A DNA stretch of 33,880 nt from Desulfurobacteriaceae bacterium (GCA_027013575.1 JALWGN010000058.1:1-33880); one strand, 5' to 3'. Shown: positions 1 to 6,931, numbered from the stretch's first letter. The notes: a model not told the origin generated them from the sequence alone. Program-made: numbers and translations.

Positions 1-603
1 AGAGCCTTAAACTACGGCATCTTAGAAGACCTAATAGAAACTGCAAAAGGCATCTTCCAAGAACTCACAGAGGAAAAGCTCAAACAAGCCTTTGGATTTA
101 CCCAACCTAAGGTTCGTGAGTTTATGGCTTGGGTGAGGAAAATCCTACAAAGTGGCTGGAAACCTAAAGGGGAGCTTAAAAATATCGGCTGGATAGACAA
201 AGAAATAAGAGAGCTTGTTGAAAAATTAACAGGCTTTAGGATTAAAAATCCAGTAATAGCCGTCAACGACAAAGGAATTCTGCACATGATAAGGAATGCC
301 AAAGAGAAGAGAGGAGCAACTATTCCTTTAAAGGAGCTTTATAGGATTCCGAAAACAATAGCTTCTCCTGAAGTTATCCTCCTTGATACAGGAGATAAAT
401 CGGGGAAGCCTGTGCTACTCTTCGTAAAAAGCGTTCCGGGTAAGAAAGCAAAGTTCGTTGTTAAGTTGGAGACACCTACAAAAGTAAAAATTGAAGGTAA
501 AAAGAAGAAGATACTCCTAAATCTTCTTAAAACTTCTGGACTTGTTGATATAACGAATCTTCGGGAAAGGAGATATAAACTTCTAAAGGGAAAAATTCAG
601 TAA
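1..603 (+). CDS. phage-type protein, C-terminal part (possible head-morphogenesis-linked PBECR nuclease domain); 5' end outside window
   Basis: The reading frame is open from the first base, so the gene begins upstream; the ATG at 124 is internal. About 200 residues are visible. The first ~70 are helical and charged. The last ~125 (from about GILHMIRNAKEK to the end) look like a small alpha/beta domain: an LHMIRNA segment, then IPLKELYRIPKTIASPEVILLD and strands around LLFVKSVPG and FVVKLETP. This pattern resembles the barnase/EndoU/colicin/RelE-fold (PBECR) domains often fused to the C-terminus of phage head-morphogenesis proteins; that is family knowledge recalled from memory. Base and codon use (AAA, ATA, CTA) is more AT-rich than the genes to the right, which fits foreign origin. 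A structured element starts at its stop codon. The phage assignment is moderate and the nuclease assignment weaker; it could be another accessory phage protein. Confidence 0.5.
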   Translation, partial: RALNYGILEDLIETAKGIFQELTEEKLKQAFGFTQPKVREFMAWVRKILQSGWKPKGELKNIGWIDKEIRELVEKLTGFRIKNPVIAVNDKGILHMIRNAKEKRGATIPLKELYRIPKTIASPEVILLDTGDKSGKPVLLFVKSVPGKKAKFVVKLETPTKVKIEGKKKKILLNLLKTSGLVDITNLRERRYKLLKGKIQ

Positions 604-705
604 GGCGGTGGTGGGAGGACGCCCACCCCCTCCATAGAACGAATCCTCCACTCAGGAGGACCCGCCCAGCCAGCCAGGGCGACTTTCTGGCTTTCACCAC
701 CGCCT
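603..705 (+). ncRNA. candidate structured RNA: four-way junction closed by an 11-bp stem
   Basis: A perfect closing stem pairs 603-613 (AGGCGGTGGTG) with 695-705. Inside it are three hairpins: 614-618 with 629-633 (GGAGG/CCTCC); 644-649 with 655-660 (TCCTCC/GGAGGA, loop ACTCA); and 672-677 with 687-692 (AGCCAG/CTGGCT, 9-nt loop). CGCCC at 620-624, in the first loop, is complementary to GGGCG at 677-681 around the third hairpin, which would allow a pseudoknot. The element is about two-thirds G+C inside AT-rich DNA and begins at the stop codon of the phage-type gene. No U-run follows the closing stem, so it is not a plain terminator. I do not recognise it as a named family. Alternatives are a processed 3' UTR, a phage regulatory RNA, or the folded end of a transposon. 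The pairing is seen in the sequence; function is unknown. Confidence 0.5.
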
Positions 706-760
706 AATATAAATGATATCCCTTTTTTAGCTCCCCTGCAAATTAACCTTACCTAACAAA

Positions 761-930
761 TTTCTCAGTTTTTTCTTGAAAGTAAAGAAATAAATGAGAA
801 ATTCCAGCGGGCAGACCGAAAATTTCTCACCTTTTTCTTGATTTCTCCCTTTACCCCCTTTTACGTCCCTTTACGCCTTCTTACGTTTTTCTCAGTTTTT
901 TCTTTATCATTTCTCATCTTTTTCTTTACC
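761..930 (+). repeat. five dispersed TTTCTCANNTTTTTCTT sites, candidate Mu-like transposase binding sites at a prophage right end
   Basis: Four direct copies start at 761, 823, 888 and 910, and one inverted copy lies at 801-781. All share TTTCTCA, two variable bases, then T[TA]TTTCTT, followed by GA or TA. The two rightmost copies are exactly 22 bp apart. The 761 and 801 copies face each other and would form a long AT-rich hairpin. As I recall it, the phage Mu right end carries tandem 22-bp MuA sites of the form TTTCGC..TTT.TCGTG in the same orientation relative to the end, which is a close analogy in layout and in sequence character. The site array lies beside a phage-type gene. It is inferred to be the transposase-recognised right end of a Mu-like prophage. 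Confidence 0.45.
847..885 (+). repeat. 10-bp phased tandem repeat of CC(N)TTTACG
   Basis: TTTAC starts at 850, 860 and 870, with CTTAC at 880: an exact 10-bp period, one helical turn. Each copy is preceded by CC and mostly followed by G. It sits between the third and fourth TTTCTCA-type sites. The related sequence CTTTAC also ends two of those sites (925-929 and the inverted copy at 782-787). The phasing suggests one face of the helix bound by a protein array, or intrinsic curvature. Function is unknown. Confidence 0.6.
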
Positions 931-962
931 TTAGAGGAGGGAGCTCTCACCGCTGCTCTTAT

Positions 963-1047
963 CTGAACTAGTGGGGTTTAAACCTATTTAACAGAAAGCT
1001 GTGGTCAGAGATTTTAAAATTTTTTCCTGAACTGGTAGAATTTAAAT
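963..1047. repeat. degenerate repeat pair (CTGAACT..GT.G..TTTAAA), 64 bp apart
   Basis: CTGAACTAGTGGGGTTTAAA at 963-982 matches CTGAACTGGTAGAATTTAAA at 1027-1046, differing at 4 of 20 positions. The 64-bp offset equals a typical CRISPR repeat-plus-spacer unit, but there are only two copies, they diverge, and there are no cas genes. It may be a decayed array remnant or a duplicated protein-binding site. Confidence 0.3.
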
Positions 1048-1134
1048 CTAAAATCGCAGTTGCTTGAGGTCTCTCAAACCGCTTCCACAGAGTGAATTAA
1101 TTAGCTTTGTCTTTCATAAACTTTTCGTTTAGGC

Positions 1135-1908
1135 TTATTCTTCGTCTACAACGTAGTTGATAAGCGTTCCTATTCCCTCTATTTCAACTTCTACTCTGTC
1201 TCCGGCCTGGAGGGGGCCTACTCCCGGTGGGGTTCCGGTTGCGATTACGTCTCCGGGAAGAAGGGTCATTATTTGCGAGATGAAGGAGACGAGTTCAAAG
1301 GGTGAGAAAATCATATCTTCTGTGTTTCCTTCCTGTTTAACCTCTCCGTTAACCCTTGTTGTTATCTTTAACCCGATTGGGTCTATGTCTGTGTTTATCC
1401 AGGGACCGTAGGGGGCGAACGTGTCAAAGGATTTTGCTCTTGTGTATTGAACGTCTTTCTGCTGAAGGTCTCTTGCGGTTACGTCGTTAAAGCAGCTGTA
1501 GCCTAATATGTAGTCTGGAGCTTCCTCAGGCGTTACTTTTCGGCACTTCTTTCCTATTACAACGGCCAGCTCGCCTTCGTAGTCAACCCTTTGAGACATT
1601 TTTGGTTTTACTATTCTCATTTTGTTTGAAATAACGGCCGTTGAGGGCTTTAGAAAGAGGAGAGGTTCTTCAGGTAGGGGTTTTCCCATCTCTTCGGCGT
1701 GTGCTTTGTAGTTAAGGCCTACTGCTACTATTTTTGAAGGTCTGGTGGGAGACAGGAATTTTACGTCTTTAAATGTGAGGACTTCACCTTCAGGGGTTAT
1801 GCTCTCCATGAGCTCCGAAACCCTTTTTTCCTTAACAGGTATTATCTCCCTACCTTTTATTATGGCAAAGATCGTTCTATCACCGTGTTTAAATCTTCCT
1901 ACCTTCAC
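1135..1908 (-). CDS. fumarylacetoacetate hydrolase (FAH) family protein
   Basis: This 257-residue protein belongs to the FAH superfamily, metal-dependent enzymes that hydrolyse, decarboxylate or isomerise beta-keto acids such as acylpyruvates and oxaloacetate. Family hallmarks are visible: an N-terminal capping segment (residues ~1-55), [15 protein letters not shown] at the start of the catalytic barrel, [11 protein letters not shown] carrying metal-binding Glu residues, [14 protein letters not shown] with the metal-binding Asp, and the C-terminal [17 protein letters not shown] signature. Translation starts at GTG (1908), placed directly after AGGAGGAGAGG, and that Shine-Dalgarno sequence contains the upstream gene's stop codon. 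It is the last gene of the minus-strand run. The true substrate cannot be read from the sequence; acylpyruvate hydrolase or oxaloacetate decarboxylase activity is the usual role in organisms without aromatic degradation. Confidence 0.9.
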   Translation of the reverse strand: MKVGRFKHGDRTIFAIIKGREIIPVKEKRVSELMESITPEGEVLTFKDVKFLSPTRPSKIVAVGLNYKAHAEEMGKPLPEEPLLFLKPSTAVISNKMRIVKPKMSQRVDYEGELAVVIGKKCRKVTPEEAPDYILGYSCFNDVTARDLQQKDVQYTRAKSFDTFAPYGPWINTDIDPIGLKITTRVNGEVKQEGNTEDMIFSPFELVSFISQIMTLLPGDVIATGTPPGVGPLQAGDRVEVEIEGIGTLINYVVDEE

Positions 1909-1917
1909 CCTCTCCTC

Positions 1918-2742
1918 CTATACAGCTGCAATCCCGAACATTTTACCATTTAGTTGTACTCTTTCTCCTTCAGATAGTTTCAGGTTTTCGGGCGTTAAAA
2001 CTGTAAGCTCTATTTCTTCGGAGAACAGGTCTATTGCTGTGAGTTCTCTGTCTCTTAAGGTTACTCTGTTTACGGCGGTTGTTATTCCTATTACCGTATA
2101 GCTGTTTCCAGAGTAGAGAATGCAGGTGTCAAAGAGCTCTTCAGGTTTTGATTTAAACTCTTCTATTAGCCTGTTCGTTTCCGACTCTCCTACTGCTGCT
2201 TCCAGCTTTTCTCTGGCACGGGTGTTGCCTTTCAGTACCAGTTTGAGGAGCTCCCTGTTCTCGTCGGCAAGCTGGTCAAAGTGGGTAAGTGGTGGCAGTT
2301 TTTTTACGGTTTTGGAGTAGATGCTGAGGGCTACGTCAAGCTCCCCTGAGAGCTTTTCCGGTAGCTGGCACAGGTTGCAGAGCTCAAAGTAGAAGGAGTT
2401 TCCAGTGGTCACTTCTACTGCTTCTGTTAAGAGTGTGAACTCGTCAAAGGAGTTTATTTTGAAGTTAAAGTCCTCAAAGGTGTAAATGGAGCCTCCTTTG
2501 AAGCCTAAGTAGCAGCCCAGCTCTTTTTCGGTTCTCCTTGAGAAGAAGGAGCTCCTCTCCTTTGTGAGTACGTAGTTGTAAGTCTGGAAATCTCCGAAGT
2601 CTTTTGAGTAACAGACGAGTTTTTCAGAGGTATCAAGGAGGTCTTCAAACACGAAGTGTTTAACTACCGTTTCTTCTCCTGTTTCTCTTGTTTCCTGACA
2701 GAGTTCCCTGTTTACGCTCAGTAAACTGAAACTGTCGTCCAT
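1918..2742 (-). CDS. hypothetical protein, 274 aa, no recognised family
   Basis: I do not recognise this protein. It is acidic and soluble, with no signal peptide or membrane segment. The N-terminal half is rich in Phe, Tyr, Asp and Glu and predicted to be mainly beta. The middle (around DQLADENRELLKLVLKGNTRAREKLEAAVG) is helical. The C-terminus (TAIDLFSEEIELTVLTPENLKLSEGERVQLNGKMFG is its pattern; residues ~238-270) looks like a small beta-barrel. A single CNLC (CxxC) lies near residue 122. ATG at 2742 is preceded by AGGGGAA. It is nine bases upstream of the FAH gene and 51 bases downstream of ndk, with a palindromic hairpin in that gap, so it is probably co-transcribed. Its position in a dense housekeeping run and its normal base composition argue for a real lineage-restricted gene. 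Confidence 0.8.
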   Translation of the reverse strand: MDDSFSLLSVNRELCQETRETGEETVVKHFVFEDLLDTSEKLVCYSKDFGDFQTYNYVLTKERSSFFSRRTEKELGCYLGFKGGSIYTFEDFNFKINSFDEFTLLTEAVEVTTGNSFYFELCNLCQLPEKLSGELDVALSIYSKTVKKLPPLTHFDQLADENRELLKLVLKGNTRAREKLEAAVGESETNRLIEEFKSKPEELFDTCILYSGNSYTVIGITTAVNRVTLRDRELTAIDLFSEEIELTVLTPENLKLSEGERVQLNGKMFGIAAV

Positions 2743-2763
2743 ACATTCCCCTGTATAGAGTTA

Positions 2764-2786
2764 TTGAGGGGGGAGCTCCCCCTCAA
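2764..2786 (-). promoter_or_regulatory. strong intercistronic hairpin built around GGAGCTCC
   Basis: On the minus strand, TTGA plus five G pairs through a 4-nt AGCT loop with a C-run plus TCAA, with one bulged base. It lies between the ndk stop and the next start. No U-run follows on either strand, so it is more likely an mRNA-stabilising or processing hairpin than an intrinsic terminator. Confidence 0.5.
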
Positions 2787-2793
2787 CTTCAAT

Positions 2794-3222
2794 TTAGTAC
2801 TGGTCGTGAATTTCAAGCTGGTTGAAGAAGAACGGAATCTCGTAAGCTGCAGACTCGGGGGAGTCTGAAGCGTGAACGGCGTTCCTTCCAACGTCTGTTC
2901 CGTACTTCTTCCTGATTGTTCCTTCTGCTGCCTTTGCAGGATCTGTAGCTCCAATAATCTCCCTTACCCTTGCTATTGCGTTTTCCCCTTCAAGTACCAT
3001 CGGAACGCAGGGGCCAGAAGACATGAAGTCTGTAAGCTCGTCGTAGAAAGGTCTCTCTTTGTGAACGATGTAGAACTTCTTGGCCTGCTCCTTTGTAAGG
3101 TGAACCATTTTGATTGCAAGGAGTTTGAGGTCGTTCTCCTGAAGAATCCTGACGATATCTCCTACTGCGTTTTTCTTAACGGCGTCAGGTTTTACTATTA
3201 CCAGCGTTCTCTCAACTGCCAT
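2794..3222 (-). CDS. ndk: nucleoside diphosphate kinase
   Basis: This 142-residue enzyme transfers the gamma phosphate from ATP to other nucleoside and deoxynucleoside diphosphates through a phospho-histidine. The whole family pattern is present: RTLVIVKPDAV at residues 5-15, the Kpn-loop region around ERPFYDELTDFMSSGPCVPMVLEG, and the active-site signature NAVHASDS with catalytic His117. Length is typical of bacterial NDK. The ATG at 3222 lies inside the end of nfi (11-bp overlap), so translation is probably coupled. The gene just upstream repairs deaminated purines, so two nucleotide-quality functions sit together. The enzyme is cytoplasmic. Confidence 0.97.
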   Translation of the reverse strand: MAVERTLVIVKPDAVKKNAVGDIVRILQENDLKLLAIKMVHLTKEQAKKFYIVHKERPFYDELTDFMSSGPCVPMVLEGENAIARVREIIGATDPAKAAEGTIRKKYGTDVGRNAVHASDSPESAAYEIPFFFNQLEIHDQY

Positions 3223-3919
3223 TCTTACCCTCCGGCTCCTGTAATTTGCGTTGTATTATACCTTTTCTAACTGTTTGCAGGTAGTTGTGGGCAAGTCTTG
3301 TCGGTTCTGGAAGTTTGAAACCTCTGGCGGTTTTTAGGGCGAGTTTAAGGGCTTCTTCCGGTGTTATCAGGTTTCCTGGGGAGATATAAACAGGCTTTGA
3401 GTTCTTTCGGAGCCTTACGGCGTATCCTATCGTCTCCCTTGTTTTCGGGTGGAGTATCGGCTCGTAGCAGCCGGCCTCTCTGCAGGTTTCTTTAAACTCT
3501 CCGAACAGCGGTTTTTTGGCACATCCAACTGAAGGGACTCCCGTTACAACTCCAAAGTGGGCTGCTATTCCCAGACCTCTCGGGTGGGTTATTCCGTGGC
3601 CGTCTACAAATACGACGTCGGGCTTCTTTTTTAACTTTTTGAAGGCTTTTATAAGGAGGGGGAGCTCCCTGAAGGCTAAAAAGCCGGGAACGTAGGGAAT
3701 CTCAACTTCAGCTACTTCATAAACCTTTTCAACCACTTCAAGTTCCGGGTAGGTTAGAACTACAAAAGCTCCTATTCCCGTTGTCGGGTTTTTAAACGGA
3801 TCTAGAAAAGTCAGGTCGCAACCTGCTACAGTTCTTACCTCTGTTTTCAGCGGCTCCAGCTTAACTCTTTTCCTGAGAACTTCCTGTGCCTTTCTGGCTT
3901 TCTTAAAAGAGAACTTCAA
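3212..3919 (-). CDS. nfi: endonuclease V (deoxyinosine 3' endonuclease)
   Basis: This 235-residue DNA repair nuclease nicks DNA one base 3' to hypoxanthine (deaminated adenine) and other lesions. The family motifs are visible in order: AGCDLTF with catalytic Asp35, the PYVPGFLAFRE wedge and motif (Tyr76, Glu85), FVDGHGITHPRGLGIAAH with Asp106 and the HPR segment, and GVPSVGCAKKPLFG. Start is TTG at 3919, which overlaps the upstream lptG stop (TTGA), a choice supported by the exact coupling. Heat-driven deamination makes this enzyme especially relevant to a thermophile. It overlaps ndk by 11 bp at its 3' end. Confidence 0.95.
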   Translation of the reverse strand: MKFSFKKARKAQEVLRKRVKLEPLKTEVRTVAGCDLTFLDPFKNPTTGIGAFVVLTYPELEVVEKVYEVAEVEIPYVPGFLAFRELPLLIKAFKKLKKKPDVVFVDGHGITHPRGLGIAAHFGVVTGVPSVGCAKKPLFGEFKETCREAGCYEPILHPKTRETIGYAVRLRKNSKPVYISPGNLITPEEALKLALKTARGFKLPEPTRLAHNYLQTVRKGIIQRKLQEPEGKNGS

Positions 3920-4965
3920 GCTTCTACCCTCCCAAGTAGAAAGAGGCCGAGAGCTCCAAAGAGCATTACAGGTGCAAACGCTGCGTACAGAGGTGGAAGA
4001 ACGCCGCTTTTACCCAGGCTCAGGAAAAATGCAGTTGTAACCCACATAACAACGATGATAAGGCTGGCAATAACAAGTGTATAACCCTTCTTGTTCCTCG
4101 GGTTATACACCCCGAAAGGAATGCCGATTGCAGTAACCACTATCGGGAAAAGGGCAAGGGCCAACTTTGAGTAGAACTCAACTTCCATCTGGGTAGTGTT
4201 GTAGCCTATTCTCTTCAACCTCTTTATGGTTATGAAGAGTTTTATGAGTCCAGATATCTGGGGGTTCGCCTCAGAGAGTTTTAGGTCTTTTACATCCACT
4301 CCAAGGTTTAGCTTTACTGATGGGAGTTTTCTTACTTTAAATGCTGACAGGTTTCTCTCGATTACACCTTTGAACTGCCATACTCCATTTCCAAGGTACT
4401 TTACCTTTTCAGCGTCAACTCTTCCTGTAGGTTGGAAGTTCTTAACCTTTATGAGGCTTGCCCATTTTCCCTCTCTACTCTGTAGGTTGAACAGCCAGAT
4501 AAATACAAAGTCTCCTGCTCTGTCCTGGAACCAGACCCCTTTAAGTTCTCTCTTCGTTTCACTTTCTCCTGCTATTGACTGTGCAACTTTCAGCCCTCTC
4601 GGCAGTAAGCTTTCCTGAACGTAAAGAGAAAATGTAGATGCAATGAGTGCCAGAGCGAAAAGGGGAAGGGAGAACCTGTAGATACTTATTCCCAGTGCTC
4701 TTACCACTGTTAGTTCGTTTGTTGATGAGAAACGGGACAGTGTAACCATCGTTGATATCAGAACGGCTATTGGGAGAACTCTAACTGTGTACAGGGGAAA
4801 CCTACCTGTAACAAACATCAAGCCTTTTGCAAAACCGACTTTCATTATCAGGTCTATGTGGCTTACGAAGTCAACTATTCCAAACAGCGTAAGAAACGTT
4901 ATCAGTGAGAGAATCAGTGTTTTAAAACCCTCTGAAAACACGTACCTGTCTAAAATCTTTACCAT
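3916..4965 (-). CDS. lptG: LptF/LptG family permease (second gene, LptG-like)
   Basis: This 349-residue YjgP/YjgQ-family inner-membrane protein is expected to pair with the neighbouring LptF-like protein and the LptB ATPase to extract lipopolysaccharide for export to the outer membrane. Three hydrophobic segments in the N-terminal ~110 residues, a large periplasmic beta-rich domain (about residues 115-245), and three C-terminal hydrophobic segments (about 260-345) match the family. VVRALGISIYRFSLPLF is the typical cytoplasmic-side segment. The ATG at 4965 overlaps the end of the upstream paralogue by 7 bp, and its stop overlaps the nfi start. F and G cannot be told apart with certainty by sequence alone; I named them by order. 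Confidence 0.88.
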   Translation of the reverse strand: MVKILDRYVFSEGFKTLILSLITFLTLFGIVDFVSHIDLIMKVGFAKGLMFVTGRFPLYTVRVLPIAVLISTMVTLSRFSSTNELTVVRALGISIYRFSLPLFALALIASTFSLYVQESLLPRGLKVAQSIAGESETKRELKGVWFQDRAGDFVFIWLFNLQSREGKWASLIKVKNFQPTGRVDAEKVKYLGNGVWQFKGVIERNLSAFKVRKLPSVKLNLGVDVKDLKLSEANPQISGLIKLFITIKRLKRIGYNTTQMEVEFYSKLALALFPIVVTAIGIPFGVYNPRNKKGYTLVIASLIIVVMWVTTAFFLSLGKSGVLPPLYAAFAPVMLFGALGLFLLGRVEA

Positions 4966-6038
4966 CTTGACCCTGTGTAGAGTGATAGCTTCTCTCTAAC
5001 TGAGAGGTAGTAGCCAACTGCTGCAAGTACTCCAAAGAGGAGGTCCGGCAGTAGGGCTATCGCCGGTGTTCCCGTTTTTACTGCCAGCTTCTTTGAAACT
5101 GTGTATATAACGTAGTAGATAACGACCATTAAGAGTCCTAGAGCAATACCAGTTCCCAAAGCTCCCCTCGGCAAGGATACTGCAACGGAGAAGGCTAGTA
5201 TTCCCACTATGAGCGGAGAGAGGGAGAGACAGAACCTCTTGAGGAGCTCCGTTTTGCTCTCTACGTCTCTCTCTTTAAGTAGCTGGAACAGTGTTTTGTA
5301 CTTCTCCGCGCTGAACTTCTCCTTCTTTGAGAACCTGTAGAGCTCCACCGTGTAGTCCTGAAACTTCAAGAACTTAAACTCCTCCGGTTTTCTCCAGTCT
5401 ATCAGCTGAGCGCTTCCGTTGTAGATGTCAAGGAAGACAGTGTCCCCCGTTGTTCTTAGAACTCCCTTCTTCCCAAATATTGTGAGGAGTTCGCTCTTCT
5501 TCTGTAGGGAGACCATAAAGTTCTCAATAAAACCTTTCTGAGGGAAGACTTTTTCAACGTAGAACGTTACACCCGGAAAGTTGGAGGAGAAGTTTTTCGG
5601 GGTGATGCTCATGGTAATCTTCTTTTTGAGGAGCTCCTGAAGTTCCTTCTTCATTGCAACGTTACTCTTGGGAGCAAGGAACATCAGCGAGTAGAAGGAG
5701 AAGAGGGAGAAGAGAGCTCCCATAACGAAAACGGGAACTGAGATCTGCTTGAGGCTTACCCCACAGGACTTTAAAGCTACAAGTTCGTTGTTGTTTTCCA
5801 TCTGGATAAACAGTATAAGGGTTGATATGACGAAGGAGATGGGGATTACAATGCCAAAGAAGGCGGGAAGACCTTTTATAAGGACTGAGAGGAACTCTAC
5901 AAAGGAGACTCCCTGCCCCAGAACTGTTTCTGCTATTGTTGAAGCTCTGTCAACCAGGATTACAAAGAGAAAAAGCAGGAAGGAGATGGTCACTAACTTA
6001 AAGAGTTCAGTAGATATGTACCTGTAGAGAGTTTTCAT
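4959..6038 (-). CDS. lptF: LptF/LptG family permease (first gene, LptF-like)
   Basis: This 359-residue paralogue of the adjacent gene has the same plan: N-terminal hydrophobic segments (residues ~12-125), a periplasmic domain (about 130-260) and C-terminal hydrophobic segments (about 270-345). MENNNELVALKSCGVSLKQISVPVFV is the conserved family segment that faces the cytoplasm near the LptB coupling site. It starts at ATG 6038 with an ATGA overlap of the secF stop, so it is coupled to the Sec genes. A pair of LptF/G proteins indicates a diderm cell with lipopolysaccharide or a similar glycolipid. The lptA, lptB and lptC genes are not in the window. Confidence 0.88.
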   Translation of the reverse strand: MKTLYRYISTELFKLVTISFLLFLFVILVDRASTIAETVLGQGVSFVEFLSVLIKGLPAFFGIVIPISFVISTLILFIQMENNNELVALKSCGVSLKQISVPVFVMGALFSLFSFYSLMFLAPKSNVAMKKELQELLKKKITMSITPKNFSSNFPGVTFYVEKVFPQKGFIENFMVSLQKKSELLTIFGKKGVLRTTGDTVFLDIYNGSAQLIDWRKPEEFKFLKFQDYTVELYRFSKKEKFSAEKYKTLFQLLKERDVESKTELLKRFCLSLSPLIVGILAFSVAVSLPRGALGTGIALGLLMVVIYYVIYTVSKKLAVKTGTPAIALLPDLLFGVLAAVGYYLSVREKLSLYTGSRW

Positions 6039-6922
6039 TTCTCCTTCTTAACGTATTTGTACCAGTCAACAACGACTGCACTGGCTATGAAGATGGAGGA
6101 GTAAGTTCCTACTGTTATTCCAACCAGTAGAACGAAGGCAAAGTCGTTTATTACTCCTCCTCCGAAGAGGTAGAGGCAGAGAACGACAAACAGCGTTGTT
6201 AGAGATGTTATTACAGTCCTTGAGAGCGTCTGGTTTATGCTTTCGTTAACTATCTCTTCAAAGGGTTTGCTTCTTAAAAGAACCTTCATGTTCTCCCTGA
6301 TTCTATCGTAAACGACAATTGTATCGTTTATGGAGTAACCTATTACTGTAAGGAGGGCAGCAATTACCGGAAGGCTAAACTCCCTTCCGACGGCCATGAA
6401 GATCCCGGTTGTTGCGAGGGCGTCGTGGATGAGGGCCAGAACAGCTCCAAAGGCAAATATTGGTTCAAACCGCCACGCTACGTAGATGAGTATTCCTATA
6501 AGGGCGTAAATTATTGCCATTATCCCTTTTTCGCGTAGTTCTTTACCTACTGTAGGTCCTATCATTTCAACTTTTCTTATCTCAACTTTCCCGTCAAACT
6601 TCTCTTTTAGAACTTCTCTTACTGTATCAACTGTTTTATTTGGATCACCGATTGCAGGGGCTTTTATTAGAAACTCGTTTTTTCCTTCACCTTCCAGGTT
6701 CTGTACTAAAACTCCTTCAACTTTTCCCTTGAAGAGTTCTCTAATGTTACCTGTTGTTACGTTTGGTTCCTCAACCCTGACCTGAACGAGAACTCCTCCT
6801 GTGAAGTCTATTCCGAACTTGGGGCCTTTTATGAACACGCCGTATATCCAGCTTCCCAGTATGAGCGTTAAAGAGAAGAGGTAAGCCAGGTATCTCTTTC
6901 CTATAAAGTCAAACTTTTTCAT
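6035..6922 (-). CDS. secF: protein translocase subunit SecF
   Basis: This 295-residue RND-type membrane protein works with SecD to pull exported proteins through SecYEG using the ion gradient. The first hydrophobic segment is followed by the family signature FGIDFTGGVLVQV (around residue 35), then a small periplasmic domain (about 50-130), and five further transmembrane segments (from about residue 137). VIGYSINDTIVVYDRIRENM and the segment around NQTLSRTVITSLTTL are diagnostic. The ATG at 6922 is 9 bp after the secD stop. The C-terminus is short, with a lysine-rich tail. Confidence 0.97.
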   Translation of the reverse strand: MKKFDFIGKRYLAYLFSLTLILGSWIYGVFIKGPKFGIDFTGGVLVQVRVEEPNVTTGNIRELFKGKVEGVLVQNLEGEGKNEFLIKAPAIGDPNKTVDTVREVLKEKFDGKVEIRKVEMIGPTVGKELREKGIMAIIYALIGILIYVAWRFEPIFAFGAVLALIHDALATTGIFMAVGREFSLPVIAALLTVIGYSINDTIVVYDRIRENMKVLLRSKPFEEIVNESINQTLSRTVITSLTTLFVVLCLYLFGGGVINDFAFVLLVGITVGTYSSIFIASAVVVDWYKYVKKEK

Positions 6923-6931
6923 CTTCTGCTC

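Larger units (their letters stand above)
706..1134. other. 429-bp non-coding region: prophage end and junction with chromosome
   Basis: I see no credible gene here. The left part (to about 930) is AT/pyrimidine-rich and carries five TTTCTCA-type sites and a 10-bp phased TTTAC repeat. At 941-946 comes the first GAGCTC of the window. The right part (950-1134) holds a degenerate repeat pair at 963 and 1027 and is otherwise featureless. The 3' end of the FAH-family gene lies at 1135 on the opposite strand. The most likely prophage/chromosome junction lies between about 931 and 960; I cannot fix it without the left end. Confidence 0.5.

Noticed and set aside
603-705. tRNA, tRNA-Sec or SRP RNA
   Set aside because: There is no T-loop (GTTCGA-type) sequence before the 3' arm, no clear anticodon loop and no SRP tetraloop motif. 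The stem layout does not fit a cloverleaf.
963-1047. CRISPR array
   Set aside because: Only two diverged copies, no further units and no cas genes; kept only as a degenerate repeat pair.
2764-2786. intrinsic terminator after ndk
   Set aside because: No T-run follows the stem on either strand.
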